DNA of 64,000 bases, from NCBI RefSeq assembly GCF_000026045.1, contig NC_007426.1, forward strand, positions 1,860,001 to 1,924,000. The letters are read 5' to 3'. The position numbers and the translations under genes were made by a program. This stretch comes from Natronomonas pharaonis DSM 2160. Its GTDB lineage: Archaea > Halobacteriota > Halobacteria > Halobacteriales > Haloarculaceae. The notes beneath the pieces are model-generated. The model saw only the letters and a program-made list of their open reading frames with translations. It made no database searches and had not been told where the DNA came from. The stretch's first letter is position 1, and each line of letters starts with the position of its first letter. Of this stretch, positions 37,049-44,760 are shown one piece after another.

Positions 37049-37725
37049 AGATTATCCATGTCGTATTTTTCTTCGACCAGGTCACGAGATGCCTGGGCAG
37101 TATACGTGATGTACTTCCGAGGCATCTGGATCGATCCATGACCAAGACGGTCCATTATCTGAACCGCTGTCCAGTCCATTCGTGCCAGCATCGTTCCGTG
37201 CGTATGACGGAGATCGTGTGCTGTCACTTTCCGATTGAGGCCGGCTTCCTCAGCAAGTTGCTTGAGGTGATAATTCACTGATCGATGAGAAAGTGGTAAG
37301 TAGTCGTATCCTTCTTTCCACCACTTGAGGAGGTCGATTAGGTCTTCCTGCTCGCTATTGATCGGGATTGTCCTATCGGAGGATCGCGTCTTGCACGTCC
37401 ACCGATTATCTTCGCGGTGGGGCCTATTTCGACATTTTGAGCAGGGTTTGCCCCTGTCGCTCAGGTCGAACTGATTCTGATTCCCGAAACCGGCTTCACC
37501 AGCACCGCCGACACATTCCTCTCGCCGCGGAATGTCGATCCGGTAGTTTCCATTCTTTTCGAGTACCCACCACGGGCGCATGTGGTTGAACTCGCCATTG
37601 CGCATTCCAGTGTGTAGGAGTAGACGGCCCGTTAGCGTCCGAATCGGATTATCTGCGTCTTTCGCCGCTTCTTCGAAGACCTGAATCTGGTCAAGCTTGA
37701 GTGGTTTGAATCCTCTTCCCGTCAT
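37045..37725 (-). CDS. Tyrosine recombinase (integrase), catalytic domain only
   Basis: The 226-residue protein carries the complete tyrosine recombinase set: Arg in HTGMRNGEF (~40), HDLRHTHG (~168), a second His in LGHGS, and a Tyr in RKYITY. There is no N-terminal core-binding domain. A Cys-rich insert (CSKCRNRPH...TC) lies between the first Arg and the HxxR motif and may bind zinc. By family it cuts and rejoins DNA at attachment sites through a covalent 3'-phosphotyrosine. It overlaps the inactive paralogue by four bases, so the pair may act as a heteromer. Confidence 0.85.
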   Translation of the reverse strand: MTGRGFKPLKLDQIQVFEEAAKDADNPIRTLTGRLLLHTGMRNGEFNHMRPWWVLEKNGNYRIDIPRREECVGGAGEAGFGNQNQFDLSDRGKPCSKCRNRPHREDNRWTCKTRSSDRTIPINSEQEDLIDLLKWWKEGYDYLPLSHRSVNYHLKQLAEEAGLNRKVTAHDLRHTHGTMLARMDWTAVQIMDRLGHGSIQMPRKYITYTAQASRDLVEEKYDMDNL

Positions 37726-37856
37726 TATCCACTCACATCCGTTCTGGCACGGTTACTGATCTCGCTGGCTTCTGGGCCGGTCTCTATGTCGTTTTCTTGA
37801 CCGAGGGCCGACTTCGTTCGATGTTCGTCTGCCGGGTTTGACCTGATTTTAGTCAT
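37725..37856 (-). CDS. Possible small protein preceding the recombinase
   Basis: A 43-residue frame (MTKIRSNPADEHRTKS...) starts at 37856 and overlaps the recombinase ATG by one base; the frame is open upstream to 37985 without convincing coding character. The close coupling is the only support. No function can be proposed. Confidence 0.35.
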   Translation of the reverse strand: MTKIRSNPADEHRTKSALGQENDIETGPEASEISNRARTDVSG

Positions 37857-38244
37857 TTTTCTTTTATTGTATCTTATCTGTTTTTTCTGCCCTTCCGTTG
37901 CTGAAATCCATCCAGAGTCTTTCGCCGGATCCGTTCTCGTACACAAGACTTCTCCGGCTGAAATGCCTGATTTTGGACGCTTCAAGTCAGGGGAGGTGGC
38001 TTATTGTAGAAGGAGTGCAAATCGTCTACAATTCCCCTTTTATATATGAATCCGTTGCTGTCCCTCGATATTTGGTTGAATAATGGGTTGGATATAATTG
38101 AGATCTCCATGAACGGGGGGACTTGCCGAATAGAGAAATAAATATAATTATTTTTATAAATTCTACGAATGTAGTGATTAACGATATTTCTGTCTCTGGT
38201 TTTGCTTTTGATCACCCCCTCAGTACCTATATCTGTCATAATAA
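37857..38244. other. AT-rich stretch without a supported gene
   Basis: The region is much more AT-rich than its surroundings, with runs such as TAAATATAATTATTTTTATAAA near 38,140 (quoted in part: AATATAATTATTTTTATAA). Short frames exist on both strands but none shows haloarchaeal amino acid composition. It may hold promoters for the flanking leftward genes or be remnant DNA. Confidence 0.5.
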
Positions 38245-38442
38245 CTATATTCCTTCTACGTCCCGCAGTTGAGCAAGCTCTTTTTCAATCTGATCTTTCC
38301 CGACTTTTTCTCCTCCGTATTTGACTAAAGCAGCCAAACACAACCCCCGGATAAACCGATCGTTACTGTGTTTTATAATGTATACCAGCTGATCAGAGTT
38401 CTTCTCGACGTACGTCTCTGGATCAATCTCATTTTCGTTCAT
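38245..38442 (-). CDS. Small acidic protein of haloarchaeal mobile elements
   Basis: The 65-residue protein (MNENEIDPETYVEKNSDQLV...) is helical and acidic, which fits a haloarchaeal cytosolic protein although the DNA is AT-rich. It faces away from the repressor gene, with 147 bp between the starts, an arrangement common in element control regions. No known domain is recognised. Confidence 0.55.
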   Translation of the reverse strand: MNENEIDPETYVEKNSDQLVYIIKHSNDRFIRGLCLAALVKYGGEKVGKDQIEKELAQLRDVEGI

Positions 38443-38575
38443 CTTCTTCTGCCTACTCCCGTTTTGTACACGCAGAAACTTATAGTTTACTTCGTATTGT
38501 ATAGAGCTTCCAAACGTTCTACAGATAGTCTAAAGTCGCTATTAGGATTCAAGAGAAACTCGTATTAGTCCGACC

Positions 38576-38594
38576 CTCATAGGGAAACTATGAG
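38576..38594. promoter_or_regulatory. Perfect palindrome over the repressor start codon
   Basis: CTCATAG (38576-38582), a five-base spacer GGAAA, and CTATGAG (38588-38594) form a perfect 7-bp inverted repeat. The right arm contains the ATG of the winged-helix gene at 38590. Binding of the gene's own product here would block transcription or translation; a short RNA hairpin is the alternative. Confidence 0.6.
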
Positions 38595-38946
38595 AAAACA
38601 AGGCGACTGGATGGCTAATTGGGATGATCGATTTCTCGAGTTTGCTTACGATCACGGCGGGGCAACTCCCAAACGAATTGCCGATAATGAGCATGTTCAT
38701 GTCTCACGACAATACGTTGCAAAACGGCTCCGTGAATTATCGGATCACGGGTTATTAAACAAAATCGGCAGAGGATCATATACGATTACTAAGAAGGGTA
38801 AATACTATTTAGCGGGCGCATACGATGCAGAAAAGGACGAATTTCTAGAGTATGAGTTGAGGAATTATGAGTGGTTGATTCTTGAATCCGAAGACAAAAT
38901 CGAGGACTTTCGATCTTGGTTCAATGATCGTTCCAGTGCCCCATAA
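38590..38946 (+). CDS. PhiH-repressor-like winged-helix transcriptional regulator
   Basis: This 118-residue protein (MRKQGDWMANWDDRFLEFA) has the opening and winged-helix layout (TPKRIADNEHVHVSRQYVAK followed by a GSYTITKKG wing) common to repressor-like proteins of haloarchaeal viruses and plasmids. The C-terminal ~45 residues are helical and acidic and may mediate dimerisation. The palindrome over its start codon suggests autoregulation. It lies inside the recombinase region and probably controls element genes. Confidence 0.78.
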   Translation: MRKQGDWMANWDDRFLEFAYDHGGATPKRIADNEHVHVSRQYVAKRLRELSDHGLLNKIGRGSYTITKKGKYYLAGAYDAEKDEFLEYELRNYEWLILESEDKIEDFRSWFNDRSSAP

Positions 38947-38967
38947 TGTACCATCCTTCGTCTTTCA

Positions 38968-39203
38968 CTAGTCCTACTTCCACGGTTGGGTCCGGACGAG
39001 TATCACGATGTTTTCAGAGTGGATGCAGCCTGTCTATTTTGATTGATGAGTCGTGACATTCCGCCAAGTGAGTACGCTTTACCGTGGAGCCAATCTGGAA
39101 CCCATTCCCGCTGAAATGGCACAGACGCAACAGAGATACGACCCTGTAACACGCGAAAACGACCGCACGACGGCTATTTGCTGAATCGCGGAAGTAGGAT
39201 TAG
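38968..39203. mobile_element. Candidate 236-bp MITE or solo insertion remnant
   Basis: CTAGTCCTACTTCC (38968-38981) and GGAAGTAGGATTAG (39190-39203) are inverted repeats matching at 13 of 14 positions. They bracket 208 bp with no coding potential that I can support. Size and structure fit a miniature inverted-repeat transposable element. I see no clear target-site duplication, so the true ends may differ by a few bases. Confidence 0.45.
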
Positions 39204-39774
39204 GAGGTACCAGGCGGCGGCAGCTTATCGAGCCACTTTTTGAGAAGGAGATAAGTCTACACACTCCTCTCGACGTGTTGCAAAATGGAAGAATAATGGA
39301 GAGATTCGATGGTGATCACTCACCAGACTGCGTGCTCTCGCGTGCCCCTGCTCACGAATGAATTACCCTTCTTCAGAGCGGCGAAAAAATTGATCATCGT
39401 GAATCTACTCCGTAGACTGCAGCTTTGTCTCTACCTCTCCAATTTTGTCTGTGATATCAGCCGTCGTGAATACAAGGTAGACGAATCTCGTAACTCGAGA
39501 TGCCAGTACTGAAGCAGAGGTTCACGTATTTGGACTTTTTTTCGATGTCGCAAACCGCGGCATCCGGGCTGTAACGCCCAAATCGGCTTCCGCCGCGTAT
39601 GAAAATCAGGTACCACGTGCTTGATAGCACGGAATACAACTCAGTTTCTTGCATCCCATGCTTATACTTCCCATTCTCCTTGGATAGTAGCGTCTCCGTC
39701 GAACCAATAGAGCTACTGAAAAATCTATAACCCTGTGTGGATTTCAACAAGACTCGGGTGATTTTGGTTCAGTA
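39204..39774. other. Non-coding stretch, no feature identified
   Basis: I find no gene with haloarchaeal composition in this 571-bp stretch. A short perfect hairpin, CGTGCT-TGAT-AGCACG, lies near 39,620. The base composition is mixed and resembles decayed coding DNA, but no family can be recognised in any frame. Confidence 0.4.
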
Positions 39775-41067
39775 TTATTCAACCGCTTCGGTGAAGCTTG
39801 CTGCAGTATCAATCAATTCTGCATCGCCGCCAAGTGCCTCAATGAGTGGTTCCATCTCTTCGAGTGTTTCGAGGAGCTCGGGGTTGTCTTGGGCGATTCT
39901 GAGCAGCTTTCGTCGCTGTTCATCCTCTTGTTCTTCCAGTTCCTGGACTGCTTCAGGCTCCATTGCCTGATGGCACCAGACGCAGAAGGGCTCATCCCGG
40001 GGCGTCTCCTTGTCACATCGAGGACAAGTCAGGGGAGTCCTGTCCTTCGTCTTCTCAGTCTCAACCTCAAGTCCTTGGAGTTCAGCATACTGTTTGTTCT
40101 CGTTTTCGGGGCCGAACTCAGCCAGGTACCGACGCGCGTGATCGGACGTCTTGGTACGTCCCTGACGGGCGTTGATCAGCGACTCGTTAGCCCCCTGTTT
40201 GGCCAGCCAATAGGTGTTCGACTTTCTGAAATTGGTCGGCGTCACGGGTTTGTCGATCCCCGCCCGCTCGGCTGCCTTCTTGAATCGTTCGAGGAAAGTC
40301 TGGTATGAGGCGTTGTCGTAGGGATCGTCCAGATTACACCAGAGGTAGGCTTCGTCATCATCTGGCGCAGGATGATCGGCGAGCCACTGTTGGAGATACG
40401 GGCCGCAGTTGATCAGGGTGACCGAGTGTTCGCCCTGCTTCCCGTCAAGAACGATTTGTAGACCGTTATCCGCATCCTGCACTTGGCCCATTCGAACTTC
40501 GTGCATCTCCTCACCACGTGGCCCGAGTTCGTATGAGACAGTGATGAGAGCCGCATCTCGTTTATTATTCGTTCCTTCGTCCGCCATATTCTTCGCCTCT
40601 TCCCACTCCAGCATATCTGACCGACGTGGGGTCGGATCATGGCTATTACTCGTCCCTGTTGGTATCCACGCCAGTGGCTCGGGAACTTCGTCGCGCTTCA
40701 GCGTCCGTTTACCGAAGATTCGGATTGCGACGCGGTAGTCGTGGTTCGTCTCCTCGGCGTAGTCCTCGGTACTTCGCTCCGTGTTGATCCAGCGGACGAT
40801 GTCTTCTGCAGTGTCCCGATCTTCGAGGGATTCAGCGAGTCCACCGACCTGTTCGGCCATGATGACGCAGTGCCGTAGCAGCTTCTCGTGGCGGTAGTCG
40901 CTATACTCGGAGCTGAGGAGGTCTAACTGCTTACTGAACTCAAGGAGTGCCTCTGCGTCCTCATCGCTGATTTGAGGATAGTCGTCCGTTTCTGGAGTCT
41001 CCTCGGAGAGCCCAGACCGGAGTTTGATTCTCTCTTGGAGGTTCTCGATTCGACTTCTGGTACCCAT
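39775..41067 (-). CDS. Tyrosine-recombinase integrase with C-terminal zinc ribbon (SNJ2-type-like)
   Basis: The protein has 430 residues. A helical N-terminal core-binding domain precedes a catalytic domain with YELGPRGEEMHEVR (first Arg), NFRKSNTYWLA (the HxxR box, with Asn in place of the first His), and HARRYLAEFG (nucleophilic Tyr). The variant HxxR box is what I recall from haloarchaeal pleolipovirus and plasmid integrases. A zinc ribbon (CPRCDK...CVWC, ~350-370) and an acidic helical tail follow. It is transcribed leftward from a TATA-rich start region (near 41,080) and sits at the right edge of the accessory DNA, so it probably drove integration of at least part of it. Confidence 0.86.
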   Translation of the reverse strand: MGTRSRIENLQERIKLRSGLSEETPETDDYPQISDEDAEALLEFSKQLDLLSSEYSDYRHEKLLRHCVIMAEQVGGLAESLEDRDTAEDIVRWINTERSTEDYAEETNHDYRVAIRIFGKRTLKRDEVPEPLAWIPTGTSNSHDPTPRRSDMLEWEEAKNMADEGTNNKRDAALITVSYELGPRGEEMHEVRMGQVQDADNGLQIVLDGKQGEHSVTLINCGPYLQQWLADHPAPDDDEAYLWCNLDDPYDNASYQTFLERFKKAAERAGIDKPVTPTNFRKSNTYWLAKQGANESLINARQGRTKTSDHARRYLAEFGPENENKQYAELQGLEVETEKTKDRTPLTCPRCDKETPRDEPFCVWCHQAMEPEAVQELEEQEDEQRRKLLRIAQDNPELLETLEEMEPLIEALGGDAELIDTAASFTEAVE

Positions 41068-41191
41068 CTGTGATTTATATATTTTATACGCAGGGATTTA
41101 GGGTTTAGCCTTAAAGCCCGGCCTAGGCTTTCCAATTCGCTCGGCTTTCGGAATACACTCGAATAGTTGCTTTTCTCCAGTATCGCCAGTA

Positions 41192-41264
41192 CTACCGCAA
41201 TGCGCGGATGAGAAACAAAGCTACGCAAAACGCACCGAATCGTCAGTTTACGCCACTGCGGTAG
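41192..41264. repeat. Inverted repeat beside the integrase, possible attachment or arm site
   Basis: CTACCGCAATG (41192-41202) and CACTGCGGTAG (41254-41264) are inverted repeats matching at 10 of 11 positions, separated by 51 bp. They lie in the 255-bp gap between the integrase start and the first core-type gene. They could be integrase binding sites or flank the crossover. I found no copy near the left side of the recombinase region. Confidence 0.35.
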
Positions 41265-41322
41265 AGCCGTCCAATACCAACCCACACCAACGCTTAACAC
41301 CCCGCTGGCAGAACTCGGAGAC

Positions 41323-41616
41323 ATGGCCTCGGTTCCGTTCGTGATGCGACGGATGCTCAAAACCTGCCGGTCGGAGGAGCGGCTCCCGTCCGACGAGGAG
41401 TTCAAGGCGAACAAGCCGGCGTACAAGGCAGCGCTGAAAGCGGCCCGGGACCTCGCCGGTGAGGAGCCATTGGACGACATCGGCGAATGGGCAGTCGAGT
41501 GGACCAAAGAGACGGGAGAACTACCAACACCGGAGCGGTTCCGGAAACAGACCCGGCAGTTTCTGACCCAGCGCGGTATTGAAATCCCGGAAGACTCTGT
41601 GCTCGCTACGCCCTGA
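41323..41616 (+). CDS. Conserved haloarchaeal small hypothetical protein
   Basis: This 97-residue protein (MASVPFVMRRMLKTCRSEER...) is helical and charged, with a repeated L/T-P-x-x-E-x-F pattern (LPSDEEFKANK and LPTPERFRKQT). GC content and codon use match the core genes to the right, so it marks the start of chromosomal backbone. No function is known to me. Confidence 0.75.
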   Translation: MASVPFVMRRMLKTCRSEERLPSDEEFKANKPAYKAALKAARDLAGEEPLDDIGEWAVEWTKETGELPTPERFRKQTRQFLTQRGIEIPEDSVLATP

Positions 41617-41640
41617 CCGACGCCCCGGTTTGCGTGCTGG

Positions 41641-42330
41641 TCATTTGTCGTCGCCGTCAATCATCTCGCTGATATCCTCGCCTTTGCTCTCGCCGGGGAG
41701 AATGTCCGCCAACACAGCGCCGAGTGCGGCGGCGGCCCATATCACCGTGACACGTCCGAATTGCTCGATTGTCGCCGGGTCCTCCTCGTGGAGCCGACCC
41801 CACATGAACATGGACCCCACTGCGACGATAAGAGAGATAGCGAGTACGCCCACAAGTCGCCGGGGGATGAACCCGAATATCGGCTTCGTAATCGTGATTT
41901 CACGGACATCGATGGCGTACAGGAGCCCCGTTACCAGAACGCCAATAAATAACACGTTCAGAACGAGGAATATCGGAACCTGGGCGATAGTGTGCTCGGC
42001 GAACCACTCCGCGATCTCGAAGACGCCATCTTCGACGAGCAGCGGCAGCGAGAAGACGACGCCACCGACAAACGACTCACCCATGTCCCGGGTGGTGTAC
42101 TTGTTAATATGGTCGCTCCCGGGAACGCGTTTCAACATTTTCCGGGCGCGTCTGACCTCCTCGCGTTCCGCGTCGCTCGTGACTGTTTCTTCAATCAGCT
42201 GTAGCTGTTTGTACACGTCGTCAATATCGTACTCTGCCGTCGACCCGTCCAGACCGTTCGGCAGGGACTCCTGTGATTCTGGTTGGCCATCCACAGGGGG
42301 GTCCGTTGTGTTATCTTCGTCACGTGACAT
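41641..42330 (-). CDS. Multi-pass membrane protein, DUF2391-like
   Basis: The 229-residue protein has an acidic cytosolic N-terminus of about 95 residues with a predicted coiled coil. About four hydrophobic segments follow (GESFVGGVVFSLPLLVEDG, VPIFLVLNVLFIGVLVTGLL, RLVGVLAISLIVAVGSMFM, VIWAAAALGAVLADIL). The assignment to DUF2391 is from the motif style and is tentative. It is divergent from the SLC13 transporter gene, with about 150 bp between them. No enzyme motif is visible. Confidence 0.7.
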   Translation of the reverse strand: MSRDEDNTTDPPVDGQPESQESLPNGLDGSTAEYDIDDVYKQLQLIEETVTSDAEREEVRRARKMLKRVPGSDHINKYTTRDMGESFVGGVVFSLPLLVEDGVFEIAEWFAEHTIAQVPIFLVLNVLFIGVLVTGLLYAIDVREITITKPIFGFIPRRLVGVLAISLIVAVGSMFMWGRLHEEDPATIEQFGRVTVIWAAAALGAVLADILPGESKGEDISEMIDGDDK

Positions 42331-42427
42331 CTATACCACGGCCTGCGGGCGCGAGTATAAAAACAGGTGTGTTTCAATGCACGTTGTGCAAACTGAAATT
42401 GAATGGGGTTCTCACGAACTACCCACC

Positions 42428-42460
42428 ATATCTTACAGAAGTGATAGGTAAGATATATTA
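42428..42460 (+). promoter_or_regulatory. Promoter of the SLC13 gene with overlapping 9-bp inverted repeat
   Basis: ATATCTTAC (42428-42436) and GTAAGATAT (42448-42456) form a perfect inverted repeat with an 11-base spacer. The right arm overlaps the TATA-like GATATATTA (42452-42460), which is about 28 bp from the ATG at 42484 and therefore fits a leaderless transcript. A regulator bound here would occlude the TATA box. Confidence 0.6.
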
Positions 42461-42483
42461 CGACACAACGAATGCACGTTGGC

Positions 42484-44334
42484 ATGGTCGTTTTGGGGCT
42501 CTCAGACGGGACGTTTGTCGTCTTTGCGTTGATTGCCGTCGCGCTCGTGTTGTTCGTGACCGAGGTGATTCCCAACGACATGACAGCGGTCGGGATAATT
42601 GTCTCGCTTGCGCTGTTGGAGCCCCTGACTGGCGTCACGCCACGCAATGCGATCTCAGGGTTTGCTAACACCGCGACGATTACCATCGTGGCGATGTACA
42701 TGCTGAGCGCGGCCATCCAAGGAACAGGCATCGTTCAGCGGCTTGGTGTCTATCTCGCCGACTTCACACAGGGAAACGAAAAGCGCGCACTCGCCGCTAC
42801 CGTCGTCACGACCGGCCCTATCGCCGGGTTTATCAATAACACGCCGGTCGTCGCGGTGTTCATCCCGATGATCTCGGATTTGGCTAAAAAGAGCGGGATG
42901 TCTCCCTCAAAGCTACTGCTGCCGCTGTCCTATGCGGCCATTCTCGGCGGGACGCTCACGCTAATCGGTACCTCAACGAACCTGTTGGCGAGCGAGTTCG
43001 CAAGCACGCTCATCGAGGATCGCGGTCCGATTGGGATGTTCGAGTTCACCGCGCTTGGACTGGTGATTCTGGTGATTGGTATTATATACCTTATGACAAT
43101 TGGCTGGCGACTGACACCCGCACGGATCCCAGCTGAGGCCGATCTCGTTGAGAAGTTCGATCTTGAAGACCACCTCACGAAGCTCCAAGTCAGACCCGGC
43201 TCCGCACCCGAGGGGCTGACCATCTCCGAGCTCGAAGAACGGACAGAGGCAACCGTCAGAGTACTTCAAATACGTCGCGAGGACGGTACTGTGTACGTCG
43301 CAACGGACACCGACCAGCGGATCCAGGACGGGGACGTGTTGACAGTCCATGGAAGTCTGCAGGCGGTCAATCAGTTCCGCGAGAACCAAGGGCTGCGACA
43401 ACTCGTCCACGAGGATGTGACTGAAGAAACATTTACCCAGGCCGAAACCGATGGCGTGCTGGAAAAAGCAGTCGTGCCTGAAGCGTCACAGTTCGTCGGG
43501 GAGACACTAGCCGAAGCACGGCTCAAGGAGTTTCACCGGACGACGGTGCTTGCCATCCGGCGAGAGGGCGAGCTGATTCGGAGTGGACTAAACGAAATCC
43601 GACTCAAGCCAGGGGACCTGTTGCTCGTCCAAACAACGCCCAACTCGACCCAGTACTTCATCGAGTCCGGTGATTTGGTCGTCATTGACGAGGATGCCTT
43701 CGACCGGATGGCCGAAGCGGACATCGACGACATCGCGCCACTGTCACCGAAGACCCCCATCGCTGTCGCAATCATGATAGGGGTCGTCGCCACGGCGGCA
43801 TTGGGGGTTACGCCGATCGTCATCGCCGCGCTTGGGGGTGTCTTCATGATGGTGCTTACCGGCTGTCTCTCGACGGCCGACGCCTACGACGCAGTCTCGT
43901 GGAACATCATTTTCCTGCTTGCAGGTGTGATACCGTTGGGTATTGCGCTCGATGAAACCGGCGGGTCGGAGGTCATCGCCGAGGTCCTCGTCGCCAGCGA
44001 TGCGTTCTTGCCGCTTCTCGGGGTCCTGCTGCTGTTTTATCTCGTCACGGGACTGCTCGCGAACGTCATCACGCCGGTCGCGACAGTAGTGCTGATGATT
44101 CCAGTAGCAGTCGAAGCGGCGGCCGAGCTCGGGGCCAACGAGTTCTCATTCCTGCTGGCGGTGATGTTCGCCTCCGCGACCTCCTTTATGACGCCCGTGG
44201 GGTATCAGACGAACCTGATGGTTTACGGGCCTGGCGGCTACGAGTTTACCGACTTTCTGAAAGTTGGTGGACCGCTACAGTTCCTACTCGCCGTCGTCAC
44301 GACGTTCGGCATCTTCCAAATTTGGGGGTTGTAG
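42484..44334 (+). CDS. SLC13/DASS-type anion permease with two RCK_C (TrkA-C) domains
   Basis: I favour the ATG at 42484 (MVVLGLSDGTFVV), placed correctly after the TATA box; an ATG at 42472 adds four residues. The product has 616 residues and about 11-12 membrane segments. It has two inverted-topology halves with the conserved NNT-P pattern (GFINNTPVVAVFIP) and TLIGTSTNLL in the first half and LANVITPVATVVLM in the second. The soluble loop between the halves (~200-390) holds two RCK_C domains, each with the EGL/LGET-type pattern. Family members move sulfate, dicarboxylates or other anions with Na+; the substrate cannot be read from sequence. It is a core gene upstream of the tRNA-like locus. 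Confidence 0.85.
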   Translation: MVVLGLSDGTFVVFALIAVALVLFVTEVIPNDMTAVGIIVSLALLEPLTGVTPRNAISGFANTATITIVAMYMLSAAIQGTGIVQRLGVYLADFTQGNEKRALAATVVTTGPIAGFINNTPVVAVFIPMISDLAKKSGMSPSKLLLPLSYAAILGGTLTLIGTSTNLLASEFASTLIEDRGPIGMFEFTALGLVILVIGIIYLMTIGWRLTPARIPAEADLVEKFDLEDHLTKLQVRPGSAPEGLTISELEERTEATVRVLQIRREDGTVYVATDTDQRIQDGDVLTVHGSLQAVNQFRENQGLRQLVHEDVTEETFTQAETDGVLEKAVVPEASQFVGETLAEARLKEFHRTTVLAIRREGELIRSGLNEIRLKPGDLLLVQTTPNSTQYFIESGDLVVIDEDAFDRMAEADIDDIAPLSPKTPIAVAIMIGVVATAALGVTPIVIAALGGVFMMVLTGCLSTADAYDAVSWNIIFLLAGVIPLGIALDETGGSEVIAEVLVASDAFLPLLGVLLLFYLVTGLLANVITPVATVVLMIPVAVEAAAELGANEFSFLLAVMFASATSFMTPVGYQTNLMVYGPGGYEFTDFLKVGGPLQFLLAVVTTFGIFQIWGL

Positions 44335-44428
44335 CCCACTGCAGCGTTCAGGTTACCTAGGCTGCCACTCTCGGCTGCCGGGAGCCGGCCATCACTTTTT
44401 CGAGTGGGTCACGTGAACACGCAGCAAC

Positions 44429-44564
44429 GGGCACGTAGTTCAGTCCGGCAGAGCGCTCGGGCAGGCCGGCCCGCAAGGGTGTGAGTCCGCGCGGCACGCC
44501 CCGCGGCCTTTGGGCAGCGGGCCGACCTCTTGGGAGGCCCTGGGTTCAAATCCCAGCGTGCCCA
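44429..44564 (+). tRNA. tRNA-like gene with intron or insertion; anticodon not identifiable
   Basis: A 7-bp acceptor stem (GGGCACG with CGTGCCC), discriminator A, D arm (GTTC/GAGC) and T arm (CTGGG-TTCAAAT-CCCAG) are all intact. The variable region AGGCC is normal. Positions 27-31 (CTCGG) can pair with TTGGG using G-U pairs. Between them lies about 71 nt, mostly a GC-rich helix (GGCCGGCCCGC with GCGGGCCGACC, one mismatch). I see neither U33 nor a recognisable anticodon, nor the CAU or CCA of the usual intron-bearing haloarchaeal tRNAs. It is either an intron-containing tRNA with unusual exon borders or a disrupted pseudo-tRNA. Confidence 0.5.
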
Positions 44565-44589
44565 TCCCCAGTCAGTTGGCAGTTCACGT

Positions 44590-44760
44590 CCGGCAGGATT
44601 CAAACAGTAGTAAACAACCTCGGGCACGGTGGCCCGAGGCTTTTGTAGTTCCCTCAGCCGTGCGCTAGCACTCCCTGCTCGGCAAGCGAGCGGGATGAGG
44701 TTGGGCGGCTTACACGCCCCGACCCGGACAGACGCACCAACCGAACCTGTGGCTGGGTTT
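44590..44760 (-). ncRNA. Predicted omega RNA overlapping the 3' end of tnpB
   Basis: TnpB nucleases use a guide RNA transcribed from the 3' end of tnpB through the element end into flanking DNA. The hairpin at 44618-44639 on the minus strand would be the last scaffold stem. The guide would then come from about 44,580-44,615 or a little beyond, just downstream of the tRNA-like gene. Both borders are approximate and inferred from family knowledge; no separate sequence motif proves the RNA. Confidence 0.4.
44618..44639. repeat. Subterminal hairpin at the tnpB-side end of the IS200/IS605 element
   Basis: CCTCGGGC and GCCCGAGG form a perfect 8-bp stem with a six-base loop, 15 bp beyond the tnpB stop. 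Its stem length and loop size match the hairpin at the other end, as expected for ends recognised as single strands by a Y1 transposase. Confidence 0.7.

Noticed and set aside
39457-39750. 97-codon minus-strand frame as a gene
   Set aside because: Composition is basic and Ser/Tyr-rich, unlike haloarchaeal proteins, and there is no motif or coupling to a neighbour.
44429-44564. Standard tRNA-Trp or elongator tRNA-Met with the usual haloarchaeal intron
   Set aside because: Neither a CCA nor a CAU anticodon can be found, and the acceptor sequence differs from the ones I recall for these tRNAs.
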